Assembly: GCA_902806575.1 (NCBI GenBank)
Contig: CADCXD010000007.1
Span: forward strand, 992,001-1,056,000
Direction: 5' to 3'
Length of the DNA: 64,000 nucleotides
Origin: Jackrogersella multiformis
Lineage: Eukaryota; Ascomycota; Sordariomycetes; Xylariales; Hypoxylaceae
The notes under the pieces were generated by a model. It was not told where the DNA came from and did no database searches. It worked only from the letters and a program-made list of their open reading frames with translations. Below, in pieces: positions 1 through 10,954 of this stretch; position 1 is the stretch's first letter; each line of letters begins with the position of its first letter. The position numbers and the translations under genes were made by a program.

Positions 1-8
1 ACGTTTCC

Positions 9-944
9 ATGGCCGATGCACCTACTGCCCAAGAATCCAGCTCTTCTGAAAGTTCCAGCTCCGACGATAACGAAAGTGATAGCGACAGCGAGAGCGATGA
101 AGAGGAGGTGAAACCCGCCAAGTTGGCTACTGGTGCTACTAAGGCCCGCACCAACCCGTTGAAACGAAAGGCGGAGTCTGAGAGCGAAAGCTCCTCTGAA
201 TCAGATTCTGATTCCGACATGTCAGTCTCGAGTTCGGACAATAAACGACCACAGGCAAAGAAGGCTAAGACCAACACCAGCTCTGATGAGAGTTCAGCAT
301 CATCGTCTTCCGACTCTTCTTCCGACGAGAGCTCCGAAGATGAAGCCGAGGTCAAACCCAAGGCCACTAGCAAGCCCCAAGTCGATGATGATGATGAGTC
401 TTCCTCCAGTTCCGAATCAGATTCCGAGTCGGACTCTGAATCTGATGAAGAGCCAAAAGTGGACTTGAAAGCAGCTGCTCAAGTTCCACTACCCGAATCT
501 GATTCTTCATCTGGCGAGTCTGATTCTGAATCGGATTCAGAGTCAGATGACGAGAAGCCACAGCGACTTGTTAAAGAAACTACCCTGAATGGCGCAGGAT
601 CGGATACCTCTGCAACTTTAGACAAGACCTCGCCCGAGTTCGCACCTGCTCCTCTTCCACCTGACCCGACCATATCAAAGTCAAACAACAGGGGCAAGAA
701 CGGAACGAGCAACGGCAAGGCGCAGAATCAACCATTCTCCCGAATTCGAAAGGATGTGATCGTTGATCCAAGATTGACGTCTAACGCTTATGTCTCTCAT
801 GAATATGGTGACAAAGCCCACCAAGACCTCATTGTGACCAAGGGCAAGGGCTTCACCAAGGAAAAGAATAAGAAGAAGAGGGGAAGCTACAAGGGTGGTC
901 CTTTGGATATCAATAAGAGTCGAAGCATTAAGTTCGAAGATTAG
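9..944 (+). CDS. SRP40/Nopp140-like nucleolar phosphoprotein, 5' end probably outside the window
   Basis: The frame encodes 311 residues. Residues 1-200 are long acidic Ser/Asp/Glu blocks alternating with basic Lys/Pro/Ala linkers, the pattern of casein-kinase-2-phosphorylated Nopp140/SRP40 proteins. The last ~70 residues match the SRP40 C-terminal domain: PFSRIRKD near 242-249, then VDPRL, YGDKAHQDL, and a basic KGKGFTKEKNKKKRG segment. Family knowledge: these proteins act in the nucleolus as chaperones of small nucleolar RNPs and of Pol I assembly. The N-terminal LisH-like dimerisation region expected in the family is absent, and the ATG lies only 8 bases into the window, so I infer that an upstream exon or upstream coding sequence is missing. 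The stop (TAG) at 942-944 is secure. Family assignment is confident; the true start is not visible. Confidence 0.85.
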   Translation: MADAPTAQESSSSESSSSDDNESDSDSESDEEEVKPAKLATGATKARTNPLKRKAESESESSSESDSDSDMSVSSSDNKRPQAKKAKTNTSSDESSASSSSDSSSDESSEDEAEVKPKATSKPQVDDDDESSSSSESDSESDSESDEEPKVDLKAAAQVPLPESDSSSGESDSESDSESDDEKPQRLVKETTLNGAGSDTSATLDKTSPEFAPAPLPPDPTISKSNNRGKNGTSNGKAQNQPFSRIRKDVIVDPRLTSNAYVSHEYGDKAHQDLIVTKGKGFTKEKNKKKRGSYKGGPLDINKSRSIKFED

Positions 945-3900
945 AACTCACGAATTGGTATTGGTATACTAAGGAGATCTCCCAGGATTTCAAACGCAGA
1001 GAAGAGTCAAGGTCAACCGAAGATGCCTCAGCCCCCCAGGAAGCCCAAAGCACTACCACTGGCTACTCTATCGTCAGCTGTTGTTAACAAAGCTCATCAT
1101 GGCCCGGAAAAAGCGAAGAAGCAAGTTCATTTCGATCAGTTCGCATAGAACATGTGATTTCAGAGTCAGCCCCTATCAGATTCTGGCGTCGGTAATATTC
1201 CACATGTGTGTAGCGGCGCTAGCACTTATTGTTTTTACTTGATACCACTTTTCGGAAGCTTAGTGGCCAGACACGTATCGAGCACGCCGGCTTTAATAGA
1301 ATTCGTTAGATTATGGCGGACTGCGCGTTGAGTGGGCAGGAGACTAGGTAATGGAAGGGCAGCAAGCTAGGTGATATTACTGTCATGGAACCTTTGGCTC
1401 AGTTAGTAGAGCTTGGTTCTTAATTGCCTTTTGATAGGATTAGCAAAAACTCTACATTTCTGAAGAAGTCGCTACTGTTAATTACTGAGTACTATTTCAC
1501 TCCAGCCTTCTCCGTACATATCGTGATATATGACTTGTTGGATGTCTATTGGGTACCCCTTGAACGAAATTAGGGGTAAGTGGATGGCTATGAGATTCTA
1601 GTTACACATCACTTTGCGGAGTTTAGGGCGAACTCAAAGCGAATTGGTAATACTACCTCATCTACCTCGTCGGAGCTAAGAGCCTGTCAGCCCGTCCAAG
1701 GGAATAGGCTTCGTGAGGCTGACTGATCTGATTGTCACCGCTGCCTGGAGGTCCTCCCGTTCGACACATAAACCAGCGAATGCGAAAAGTGGGACATCAA
1801 AAATAGCACCGCCCCTTGCTTTCGGCATTGGTCCCTTTTTACGAGCGGTGAACGTAGGCTAGTCCTACTATGTATGTAGTTCCTATAATACGCCGAAAAC
1901 CCATACGGGATGATCGCTGTAATATGGGGAAGAAGGGCACAAGATCGAACATCGCATCTGTGTTTGATTGTGATAAGTGAGTGTCGAATAGTGCCACCCG
2001 TATATATGTCAGGGGCTCCTCTGTTTGACTCACCGGGTCGGTCTCCCTACCCATTTTGACTTGGCTCGCTCTTTAGCTTCCTGACCTGTGGTGTTTCTTG
2101 AATAAACCTGGTAAATTCGTATCTAATTTCCGACTGGTGTGAGATAGGCTATATTGTCCCCTTGAATAAGATTCTTATTTTCTCCTTTTTGATAGCAGAG
2201 TGATGTCATTTGACGAGATACCGATCGTGTCTTCGACGTATCGCATGTCCTATAGGTACCCAGCTGCGGCTAGGTGTGCAGACACGTCGACTCCAAAGCA
2301 ATCCACGGCTGATCTCGCGAGGCAGATCAACCTATGCATGTGTAATCCGCGAATGCTACGCTAAACAGCAAAACGATGGTTCGATTCCGCTATATCGATA
2401 TTACAGTTTCCAAGGACGTCCTACATATGGCGAGATATCATGAGATCCTTCCAAAAGCTTCGCAAGGCTTACCAGGGCAGTCATGATTGCCTTGATATAT
2501 TCAGGAGTTCGAGAGCTAGCAAGGTTAGACGCTATACACTAGAAGCTAAGTCGAAAGATGGGGATAGGACATGGAGACATGCCACACGGATTCTGTGATA
2601 TGAACTCACTAAGCTGCTTAGTCGATGAGACCCCTATCCTCCTTGAACATGAGGCGGCGTAGTCGTTCTTTGACGAGCCATCGACAACCAAGCGGTAAGG
2701 ATAAGCTAAAGAATAATAGTATCCAGAGCGGGCCTGGGAAACAGAGAGTTGATGATCGCAATATTCCTCCCTTCTTAGGAACTTCTAAAGGTACCAGTTT
2801 CGTCACGCCTCGTTAAATCCACCACAAAGCTAGATGGCGCGAGCAAACCATGACAAGAGAATAGCCTGTTGGAATATCGCCGCTGCTATTCTGCCGTGCC
2901 ATGACGCTAGAATTATTAGCTTTGATGGGACGTCGCTTTAATGTATGATCACTAGAGAGCTAGTTGAGGGGCAACTGCCAGGCCAGGATCAACAACTCTC
3001 GTGGCGAAGCATCATGAGTTACTAGTATGGAGGTTTTAGGACATCGGATTTTCCACTTCACTCCCTTCACAACATCAGCAACCACGTGGAGGCCTCGTCA
3101 AGCCTTAATTTACAATCTCGAAAATATTTTATGTGGCTTAGCGGATTGGGGGAAATTATCGTGATCTATAGCTTAACGTATGAAAGACCTCACACGCGCG
3201 GGTATTGTTTGGTTGGTAGTACATATGGAGGTTAGCATTCGATCAAACATCACGAATCATGAATGACTGAAAGAAGCGCGCGGATAAAATTACCTTGTAA
3301 ATAGTGTATATAACATATATATATGTATACCTATATAACGAGTATCGGCGCCAGCCTGGTCACGATTAGATGCAATCAATGAAACCATAAGGCGGCTATA
3401 CGGAGTCATATGGACGAAATAAGAAGGAAGAATTGTTTGCTAGGTAATGCTCCATGCAATTAATATTCCCGTAGTGAAGTTTGTATCGTGTTATAACCTT
3501 GAAGGTGACGAGTGATTAGAATTTGTGGAGAAACTAGCTAGGTACTGGGAAGTAAGCGCTTGTACATACATACATAGAATTTAGAGAATGACTAAAGTGG
3601 GGCTGGTTACCTACTGCTAACTGGTCAGCCTAAGGCAGACACTCTTATAACTGCATATTCTCCCAATGTACCTACCTAAATAGTACATACCTAGGTACCT
3701 AGATAGGTGTTAAATGGTGGGATGGATCCCATCTAATCCTAATCGAGTTAATCTTCAATGCCTACCTGGTAGTACCTGGTAATATGTTAAATCCAAAGCC
3801 TTGCCTTCGGAAACTTTCTAAGGCACAGCCCACACTTAAACACCGTCAATGAGATACCTAAGTAGGTAGATTCCCCACGCGAGACCCGTCATCTTAGACA

Positions 3901-4099
3901 GCTGTTCCCAGCTTCGTCTCCATTCCTAGTCCCAAACCTTAGAATTTCACAGCCCGGTAGCGTACAGATGGATCAACTAGTGACCCAACGCTATACAATC
4001 AGACCAGGGTCATATTTACACAAACAACCAATTCACCTCTCAATCATATATACTAAGTCATAGTCCTTTGTCCCTGTCCCCGGCGCATCACGCGCTCTT
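945..4099. other. Intergenic spacer, about 3.2 kb
   Basis: No ORF here resembles a known protein. It contains a 41-codon ORF (1023-1148), a tRNA-Lys-like relic (about 1387-1430), an AT-alternating stretch near 3300-3345, and a cluster of CCTA/TAGG repeats near 3665-3780 that includes the palindrome ACCTAGGT at 3689-3696. ORFs of 60-77 codons at 2210 and 2625 have irregular composition and no recognisable motif, so they were not called. The last ~100 bases upstream of 4100 are probably promoter and 5' UTR of the next gene. Confidence 0.6.
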
Positions 4100-6399
4100 A
4101 TGGATGCCGCTCAAATGGGTACCTCATGCAGTATTTATAAAGACGGCGATGCCGACGAACATGAGAAACCTGTTGACGAATCTTCACGTAAGAATTCTGC
4201 ATCATCTCCTCTTCGCCAAATATTCGATAAAATGGCCAGGAACTTATCCAACCTGGTTTCTAAACCAGCTCGTCGCCAACCCATGCGCGAGGGCCGCGCT
4301 CCAGTTGAACTCGACTTTCAGAATGCCATGATGGAGAGTGCCAGTCCGGAAGAGCAAGCCGCAAATGAAGCCTTGCTGAAGAAGAGACAGGACGATGATC
4401 GACTGTATGACTCAAATTCGCCCCGGAAAGGATTAGGTGGCCGCCTACAGCCGCACTTTGCTGGAGATCATTTCTCTCGAAACGTGCACATAATCGAGCA
4501 GACTCAATTGCTGAAATATGCACGTCATATGCCTAAAGGCGCACATCTTCATCTTCACTTTAACTCTACACTCCTCCCAAAGTTTCTGCTCGATATAGCC
4601 AAAGAAAGGCCAAATATGTACATCTCGAGTGCTACCCATAAATTACGGTCCAAATATGATTTCGATAATTGTGAGATCGTGTTCACGCTTCGGGATATCA
4701 AAACCATGCCGAAGGGCCTGACTGAGGATCTATCATCTCGAGGGCAAGAGAAATGTTCAGAAGATTTGGAAGGCCCAAATATATTTCATGATAACTACGA
4801 ACCACGCCAACAGATGCGCTACCAATATTTCCGCGCCAAGTGGAACGAAGAGCGAAATTTAAGACAGAGCGCCATATCCAGAAGCGGGAAGCAAACTGCT
4901 TCCGATGGACGTGAAGTCTGGGACATGGGCACGGAATGTGATGAATGGCTTATTAGCAAGCTGGTCTTCAGTGGAGAGGAAATTGACCAGATCTTCGACC
5001 CAGTAGACAAACCAGCTGATCAGGTAAGAAAGCCAGAGACAGAAGAAGAGAGTCAGAAGAAACGACAGCAACTTGAGGAGGCGAAGTGGCCGGAGAATAT
5101 CGAATTAGATTTTCACAACAGTCCACACAAAAATGTTCGCCAGAGAGCAACAAGGTATCATTTGCCCCCTTAATCATGCCAGTGCGGAGTAGCTGATAGT
5201 TTTATAGAGCATGGGAGAAGTTCAACGGCCGCACGAGAATGATGAAGGGTCTATTTAACTATGAAAAGGCATTTAGAGCGTATACCAGGAAATGTCTAGA
5301 GGAATTTGTCAGGGAGAACGTTCAGTACGCCGAAATTCGACCCAATTTCATGAAGAGTAACCAGGTTCTACGGGACGATGGAGCAGGAAGCTTCAACAAC
5401 TTTGGTTTGATGGAGATCATCATCGAAGAGTATGAAAATTTCATGAAAGACATCGGAGATATGGACAAGAGCGGGCAAATCATAGAAAACAGGAAACTCG
5501 ACCCGCAAGGAAAACCGATTTATCCAAATAAGAGTAATATCCCGCTTAGCAATGGGCATATACCTTGTTTGGGGGGGATGAAGGTTATCTACTGCACGCC
5601 TCGATCCTTTGCGAAGCCCATGGTGAAGGAAGCGTTAGAGGAATGCATACAGATGAAGAAGAGGTGGCCGCAGTATATTGCCGGCTTCGATCTAGTAGGC
5701 GAGGAATCTTACGAAAAGAAGTATCCATTAAGATACTTCGAAGAGGAATTCAGACAATTTCAGGAAGACTGTCGGCAAGAGGAGGTCGAAATTCCCTTCT
5801 TATTCCACTGCGGCGAAACCCCTGACGACATCGAAGGCAATCTTCAGTGTGCGCTCGATCTCGACGCTAAGCGGATCGGGCATGGCTGCGCATTACCCGA
5901 AAAGCCAGACATAATGAAGCAGATGAAGGCTAATGGTGTCTGCGTCGAGGCGTGTCCTATTTCGAACATGGTCCTCGGACTAGTGGAGCACATGGATGAG
6001 CACCGAATATACGACCTGCTTGCCCACGAGGTTCACTGTACTCTAAATAGTGATAATGGTACTATCTTTAAGTAAGCTTGGAGGTATCCACGAATTGGAA
6101 CGCCCCATGCTAACTTCGGTTTTAGATCTACACTATCTCACGATTTTTACGAAGTCATAGTTGGGAACCGGAATGTGAATTTGTATGGCTGGCGTCAACT
6201 TGCGAGATGGAGCATAGATCACGCCTGCATGAGCCAAGACGAACGTGAGCGAGTTTTGGTGGAATGGGAAAGACGATGGACGGAAGAATTTATTCCCGAA
6301 GTGCTTGGGAATCAATCTCCGCATCGCCCGGTGAGGCTCGACAGGCTGGACAAGATCGAGGAGAATCGACAGAAGCGGGAGGCTGAGCATAGCCTGTGA
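4100..6399 (+). CDS. ADGF/CECR1-type adenosine deaminase-like protein (metal-dependent hydrolase)
   Basis: Three exons fit: 4100-5154, 5208-6071 and 6126-6399, giving 730 residues. Introns are GTATCA...ATAG (53 nt) and GTAAGC...TTAG (54 nt), and both preserve frame across homologous sequence. The fold is an adenosine/AMP deaminase TIM barrel: MPKGAHLHLHF near 144-154 supplies the HxH metal ligands, FHCGET near 551-556 the catalytic Glu, and RIGHG near 574-578 a further ligand His. EACPISN and LSHDFY follow. Family knowledge: ADGF/ADA2 proteins convert adenosine to inosine and animal members are secreted. Oddities: no signal peptide is visible in the ~140-residue hydrophilic N-terminus, and the usual Asp-Asp metal/catalytic pair reads Ser-Asp-Asn near 633-635. 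A strong-looking CAGGTAAG at about 5020-5027 could be an alternative donor, but no in-phase acceptor improves the protein. Substrate is inferred only. Confidence 0.85.
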
Positions 6400-7781
6400 G
6401 CCTAACGGTGGTACTACGTCACGCATAAGGCATCCACGAGGCACTTCTATTCTTCGGGTTGGGGGCTAGGTGCTCAGACGGACGCGGGGGGTTTATGATT
6501 TTATGAGATACCTATAGGGAATGAAATGGGGTTCGGCGATGATAGATTCGTACTATTATACGAGGAGTTGGGAGCGCGAGCTAGACTTTCTCTAGGTAGG
6601 TCTGGGAGTTCGTAGGCAACAATGTAGTGGTTGATTTTCTATCTGCTATCTTTTTACTTGACTGCGCGCATGTGAACGAGAAGGATTGAAATATATTATG
6701 TACCTAGATACCTACCTATCACAACTTGCTCGCCAACCTGTGATGAAATATTTCCATTCAAATGTTTGCTTGTGGCAGGTTCGAATGTTGTGCATTCTCA
6801 TTCTGACTGACCTGACATTCACCGAGATGTTGTTTGCATGTTACGGCCGGGAACAAAGGGTTCTAAGGTTGTCCTCCCTTTAGGTACCTAGCTTACATAG
6901 TATTCAGTGCTAGTACTCCGCTAAACTAGTAGGCTACACTAGTAGCGCAATGTGGAGGCGATGAGATAACGAATATACCCCTATGCATCGTACCTACCCC
7001 TCAAACAAAGGAGGCTGAGGCCGGTTCTTGCAAATTTGCGCCTGCTGTAGGCGAAGACTGGGTAACGTCAGTGGATTCGCTTAAGCTATTGTGGGCCAAG
7101 CTGGACTTTTCGCGATTGTACTAAGCCTAACAGGTTAAGGCTCTCATCGGTCCACTAGGCGCGTGCCAGCATAGTGGACAATAGTGCGGGCCGTAGCGGG
7201 TGATAACGCGCTGAAGACCCACCAGGGGCTCTGTCTTAAAACAAGAACCAAAGAACGAGGGAAACGGCCTCCGGTGGTCAACCAATCATGAGAGAGAGAG
7301 GGAAAAGTTACAAACCAACATGGGTACTTACGGTAGGGATCCCCCAACTCCAATATCTTTGGAAACTACGAAATACCTAGGTAGGTACAGTTTACAAACA
7401 TTTATTTTTCATTTTTCTCTTCAGCCTTCATCATCTTTGTTTTATTTTCCTTCACTTTCCAAGATTTCCCATTGCACTTCATTTAACTTGGCCACCTCTC
7501 TTTTACTCCTCGATTATTTATATATATTTATATATCATCATCAACATCATTATTGTTATTTAAACCTCACCTATAGAGCAACTTGACCATGTTACTCGGC
7601 TCTATAAATCAGATCGTTTGAACTTCGAACTTCAATCGACTCGTTCCAAACCAACCCGACTCAATATAGCTCCGAAGTAAATCGCCCTCTTCGAATCTCC
7701 CCCCTCATTTTTAGGGCTACTCAAACTTATGTCCAGATTGATCAACTAGGCCGAACTCAGTATCTCGCAGAAGGATAAACA
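6400..7781. other. Intergenic spacer and promoter region
   Basis: No coding sequence is supported. One ACCTAGGT palindrome lies at 7375-7382. Towards the downstream gene there is a CCAAT motif near 7283 and a strongly pyrimidine-rich stretch from about 7400 to 7560. Confidence 0.6.
7400..7560 (+). promoter_or_regulatory. CT-rich promoter/5' leader tract
   Basis: On the plus strand this stretch is dominated by C and T (TTTTCTCTTCAGCC, TTCACTTTCC and similar runs) and ends in TATATATTTATATAT near 7520-7535. Pyrimidine-rich tracts just upstream of the transcription start are common in filamentous fungi (established knowledge). It sits 220-380 bases ahead of the ATG at 7782, so it is the likely core promoter of that gene. 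The transcription start itself cannot be read from sequence. Confidence 0.4.
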
Positions 7782-9374
7782 ATGGCCGACGATCCAAATC
7801 TCAGATCCGAAGCGGCAAAATGGTTCTCTTCTGACTTGGACGACCCTGATTCTCAAGGCCCCTGGGGCTGGCGTCTGGATGTCGTGACTCTACTTGCTGT
7901 CATCGGCGAGTCGTCTATAGCAGAACATTCTCAGACCGTCACAGCCAGCATCTTCTGCCTTCTCCCGCGCATCATTCCCGCCCCCCAGGCTTTCCTGAAG
8001 CCCTCCCGTCCCGTTCGCCTACCCGAGACCACGGCAAAGATGACGGGTGTTTATAGCGGCGTCACCCTCGATACCGTAGGGTTCTTTGCGAATATCATCC
8101 ACCCACTCGATGACTTTCAACCATTCGCCTTCAAGGTCCTTGAGATCACACATACAGATCGCAACAGTGCCGGTGGCATGGAGGTTCCGCGTTCATTCAC
8201 GGACAAAACAAATTCATTTTTAAGACGAGGACAACATGGAAGCATATGGTCTAACCTAAAAAAAAGGCTTGGTCTACCGCGCCGGCGTCAACCCCCATCA
8301 GGCCCTCCTGACAAGACCAGATCAGACACTCCAATGGATACAGTGTTCGGCTTAAGTGCCGACGTCGAGGCTGGGGGACCAAAACAGGGGATAACAAGAC
8401 GGATAACAATGAAAGAGAAAATCCAGGACTTCGCGGCTAACCCGACGCTAGTCAACACGAATGGAAGGCCTGCAGTCCCGGCTACTTTATATTCCCCTCT
8501 TCACATCCTCTCCATATTCTCTTTTTTGTTGACGGGCAGCATTATTGGACTTGCAGCCCGTTACCAAGATGGCACAGCCATTGTTTCCGTGTCTCTTATT
8601 TCCTTCGCGAGCTCTATCGTCGGCTGGGCTTCGTGGTGGCGGCCCATTCTAATGAATCGCAGCCACACTAACACAGTCCCGGCAGGCGACGTGATAATCC
8701 GCACACGCGAAGGCGCCTTTCTCCTTGTAAAGTGCACAGAAGAAGTAGCCCGCGAGCTCTATTCAGGAACCGAAGAATGCGAGTATCACGTTAGCGGACG
8801 CGCTTACAGAGTACTGATGGGGCTTGGGACCTGCTTGTTAATGATTTCTGTTATCTTGCTGGGCAACTGCAAATGGTACACGCAGATTTTTATCGGTTCT
8901 AGTTATATCGTGTTGAACGGTATATACTGGGCTATGGGATTGCTCCCAAAGCACTACTTCTGGGACTTGACTCGCTACCATGTCAAGGATATCACTCCAC
9001 CAGAGGCTCGAAATGCTCACACCACGACCACGGGAGATCAACGCGAAGGTGTTAAAAGCTATACACGCACGCTGTGGTTCGCTATCCGGGAAACTGAACG
9101 TACTGCTTGGGTCAACAGGAGCGGTGCAGCCCCTGACACACCCCAGTGGCGCAAGTGGCTCGCAGAAGCTCAGGAAGCTGCCAAAGCGAAAACAAAGGAG
9201 TGGCCTGCCGTCGCTCGTAAGGATGAGATAATGAAATTGAGAGATGGCGAACTCAATGGAAGCCCTGTAATCACTGCACCGGCTCCGACACGGGCATTTG
9301 ATGAGGCAGAGCAGGTCGCGCCGTATACTGAGGTACAGCCTCGGGATCGACGCCCTAATGATGGCACCTTGTAG
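7782..9374 (+). CDS. Conserved fungal membrane protein of unknown function, four predicted helices
   Basis: An uninterrupted 530-codon ORF with a good start context (ATAAACAATGGCC). Residues 1-230 are mostly soluble, with a conserved-looking WFSSDL / GPWGWRLDVVTLL beginning and an Arg/Pro-rich basic segment near 158-180. Four hydrophobic helices are visible at about 239-258, 265-288, 343-362 and 366-387. They form two hairpins separated by a ~50-residue hydrophilic loop containing GDVIIRTREGAFLLVKC. The C-terminal ~135 residues are hydrophilic and charged. I do not recognise a named domain; the layout resembles orphan multi-pass proteins that are widespread in Pezizomycotina. No signal peptide is seen. 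Function, partners and compartment cannot be stated. The gene is isolated, with ~1.4 kb spacers on both sides. Confidence 0.75.
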   Translation: MADDPNLRSEAAKWFSSDLDDPDSQGPWGWRLDVVTLLAVIGESSIAEHSQTVTASIFCLLPRIIPAPQAFLKPSRPVRLPETTAKMTGVYSGVTLDTVGFFANIIHPLDDFQPFAFKVLEITHTDRNSAGGMEVPRSFTDKTNSFLRRGQHGSIWSNLKKRLGLPRRRQPPSGPPDKTRSDTPMDTVFGLSADVEAGGPKQGITRRITMKEKIQDFAANPTLVNTNGRPAVPATLYSPLHILSIFSFLLTGSIIGLAARYQDGTAIVSVSLISFASSIVGWASWWRPILMNRSHTNTVPAGDVIIRTREGAFLLVKCTEEVARELYSGTEECEYHVSGRAYRVLMGLGTCLLMISVILLGNCKWYTQIFIGSSYIVLNGIYWAMGLLPKHYFWDLTRYHVKDITPPEARNAHTTTTGDQREGVKSYTRTLWFAIRETERTAWVNRSGAAPDTPQWRKWLAEAQEAAKAKTKEWPAVARKDEIMKLRDGELNGSPVITAPAPTRAFDEAEQVAPYTEVQPRDRRPNDGTL

Positions 9375-10954
9375 GCAAGTTTCCTTGCGTATATGCCACG
9401 GTGATCACGTATTTTGGAAATCAATCGCGTTGGATACCCATGTGCAAGCAAGTGCTTTTGTTTTATTACTCGGCCACTAGGTTCCCTTGTTTGCGGTCCT
9501 GTATGAGATCGATTTTTGAGTCAAGGTCCAGGGATTTGGTAATGACTCACATGATTGTTCCTTCGGCTGTTTTGTCTGTTGCATACTCATATCCATCTAC
9601 TATCGGATCTCGCATGTGTCGGAAGAGCATTACGACGTCGGTTTTAACAGCGTGTTGGCATGAAGCCCCAAAATTAAATGGGTATATTTTCTTGGGGAAG
9701 GGGATTGGAATATCTTTGAATATTTAGCGAGGAGTTTTGGTGTCAAATAGTGAGCAGTCGCGAACTGACTTGGTATGATCGGTCCTAAGGAGCATGGTAG
9801 AGCTGTAATTTTATGAATTTGCATGACAGATCTAGAACTTGGCTTTTGACATTGCGGAATCTGCTATCCTGGTCTTAGTTATGGTAAGGACTATGAGGTT
9901 ATCTTATATCTTGACATTTGCGTTAAGTGATGCATAAGTAAGCAGGTAATTTTTTAAGTAAAGAAACGCTATCTTTATTATCATTACAACAAGTCTTAGA
10001 CAATTGACAACCATGAATACCTAGGTATATATTTAATGGCTGTTTTATAATGAGGTATTAAAATCCACCGTCGCTCCCTTTTAGCTAGTACTAAACGCGA
10101 GTTTCACCCACCATACTTCTCTATAGGAAGATGCTTGCCATGGTAAACATAAGATCGGATTTTACATAATGGTGGTTTAACTGCAAGATGATATTTCTGA
10201 AAACGGTAAATAATTAGCTGATTACATAAATTACTAATTCAAACAAAATTATTATATTACATTTTTTTACTTTCACTTAAAGATAGCCCCTTTTTCTTAA
10301 AACCCAATTTAAACATTATATTTCTCTACCTAAATTTACGAATCTCCCTCTTAATAAATCATTATTTAACTTGATAAAATAACACATATTCGAGCTTTTA
10401 GCTTACAATCTCACAAATCCATTCTAGGTAACTACCGTTTATCTGTGGACCGTATGCCTTTAACTAGCAGATGTCTGTATAGGACCCTTAAATTCAGCTT
10501 ACCTGGCCTGAGAATAGCGAATAGCCCACTGAACTTGGTGTTGAATCATCGATATTGGCTGCTTAACGCTTTCAGTATACTGGGCCTGATCCACTAGGTC
10601 GGGTAAGCTATGATACTGTAGGCATCTGCTAGTCAAGGGGATAATAAGAAGATCATTTAGCGTCGAGCCTAATTGACGGTTGAAGGTACCTAGGTAATTA
10701 TTCTATGTCTGCTAGCTTGTCATATCCCAGCTACTTGAAGTCAATGACGTCGTGCGTTAAAGTGTACTTATCATCGGAATCTCCTCATCATCAAACTCAA
10801 TATTTACGAGCAATGATTACCTAGGTACCTAAGGTTCGGTACCCAGGTAGGTATATAAGAGGCATCTACAGATATGGATCACCAATGGTTCTTACTAGGT
10901 AGGAATAAATGGCTAGCTTTCTATAGTGGTATTAAACGACATAACGGACATCTT
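9375..10954. other. Intergenic spacer with an AT-rich core
   Basis: No coding sequence is supported. From about 9890 to 10420 the DNA is clearly AT-rich, with many TAA/TTA triplets and homopolymer runs (for example TTTTTTAC near 10262) and no open frame. ACCTAGGT copies occur at 10019-10026, 10688-10695 and 10819-10826. The final 100 bases are the probable promoter of the FAD protein gene. Confidence 0.6.

Noticed and set aside
2385..2410. GGTTCGATTCC resembles a tRNA T arm on the plus strand
   Set aside because: The stem does not pair and no D or anticodon arm is found within 60 bases upstream.
5023..5207. GTAAGA at 5023 as the donor of a longer intron in the deaminase-like gene
   Set aside because: The phase does not fit the acceptor at 5207, and the HKNVRQRATR segment fits the protein before AWEKFNGRTRMMKG.
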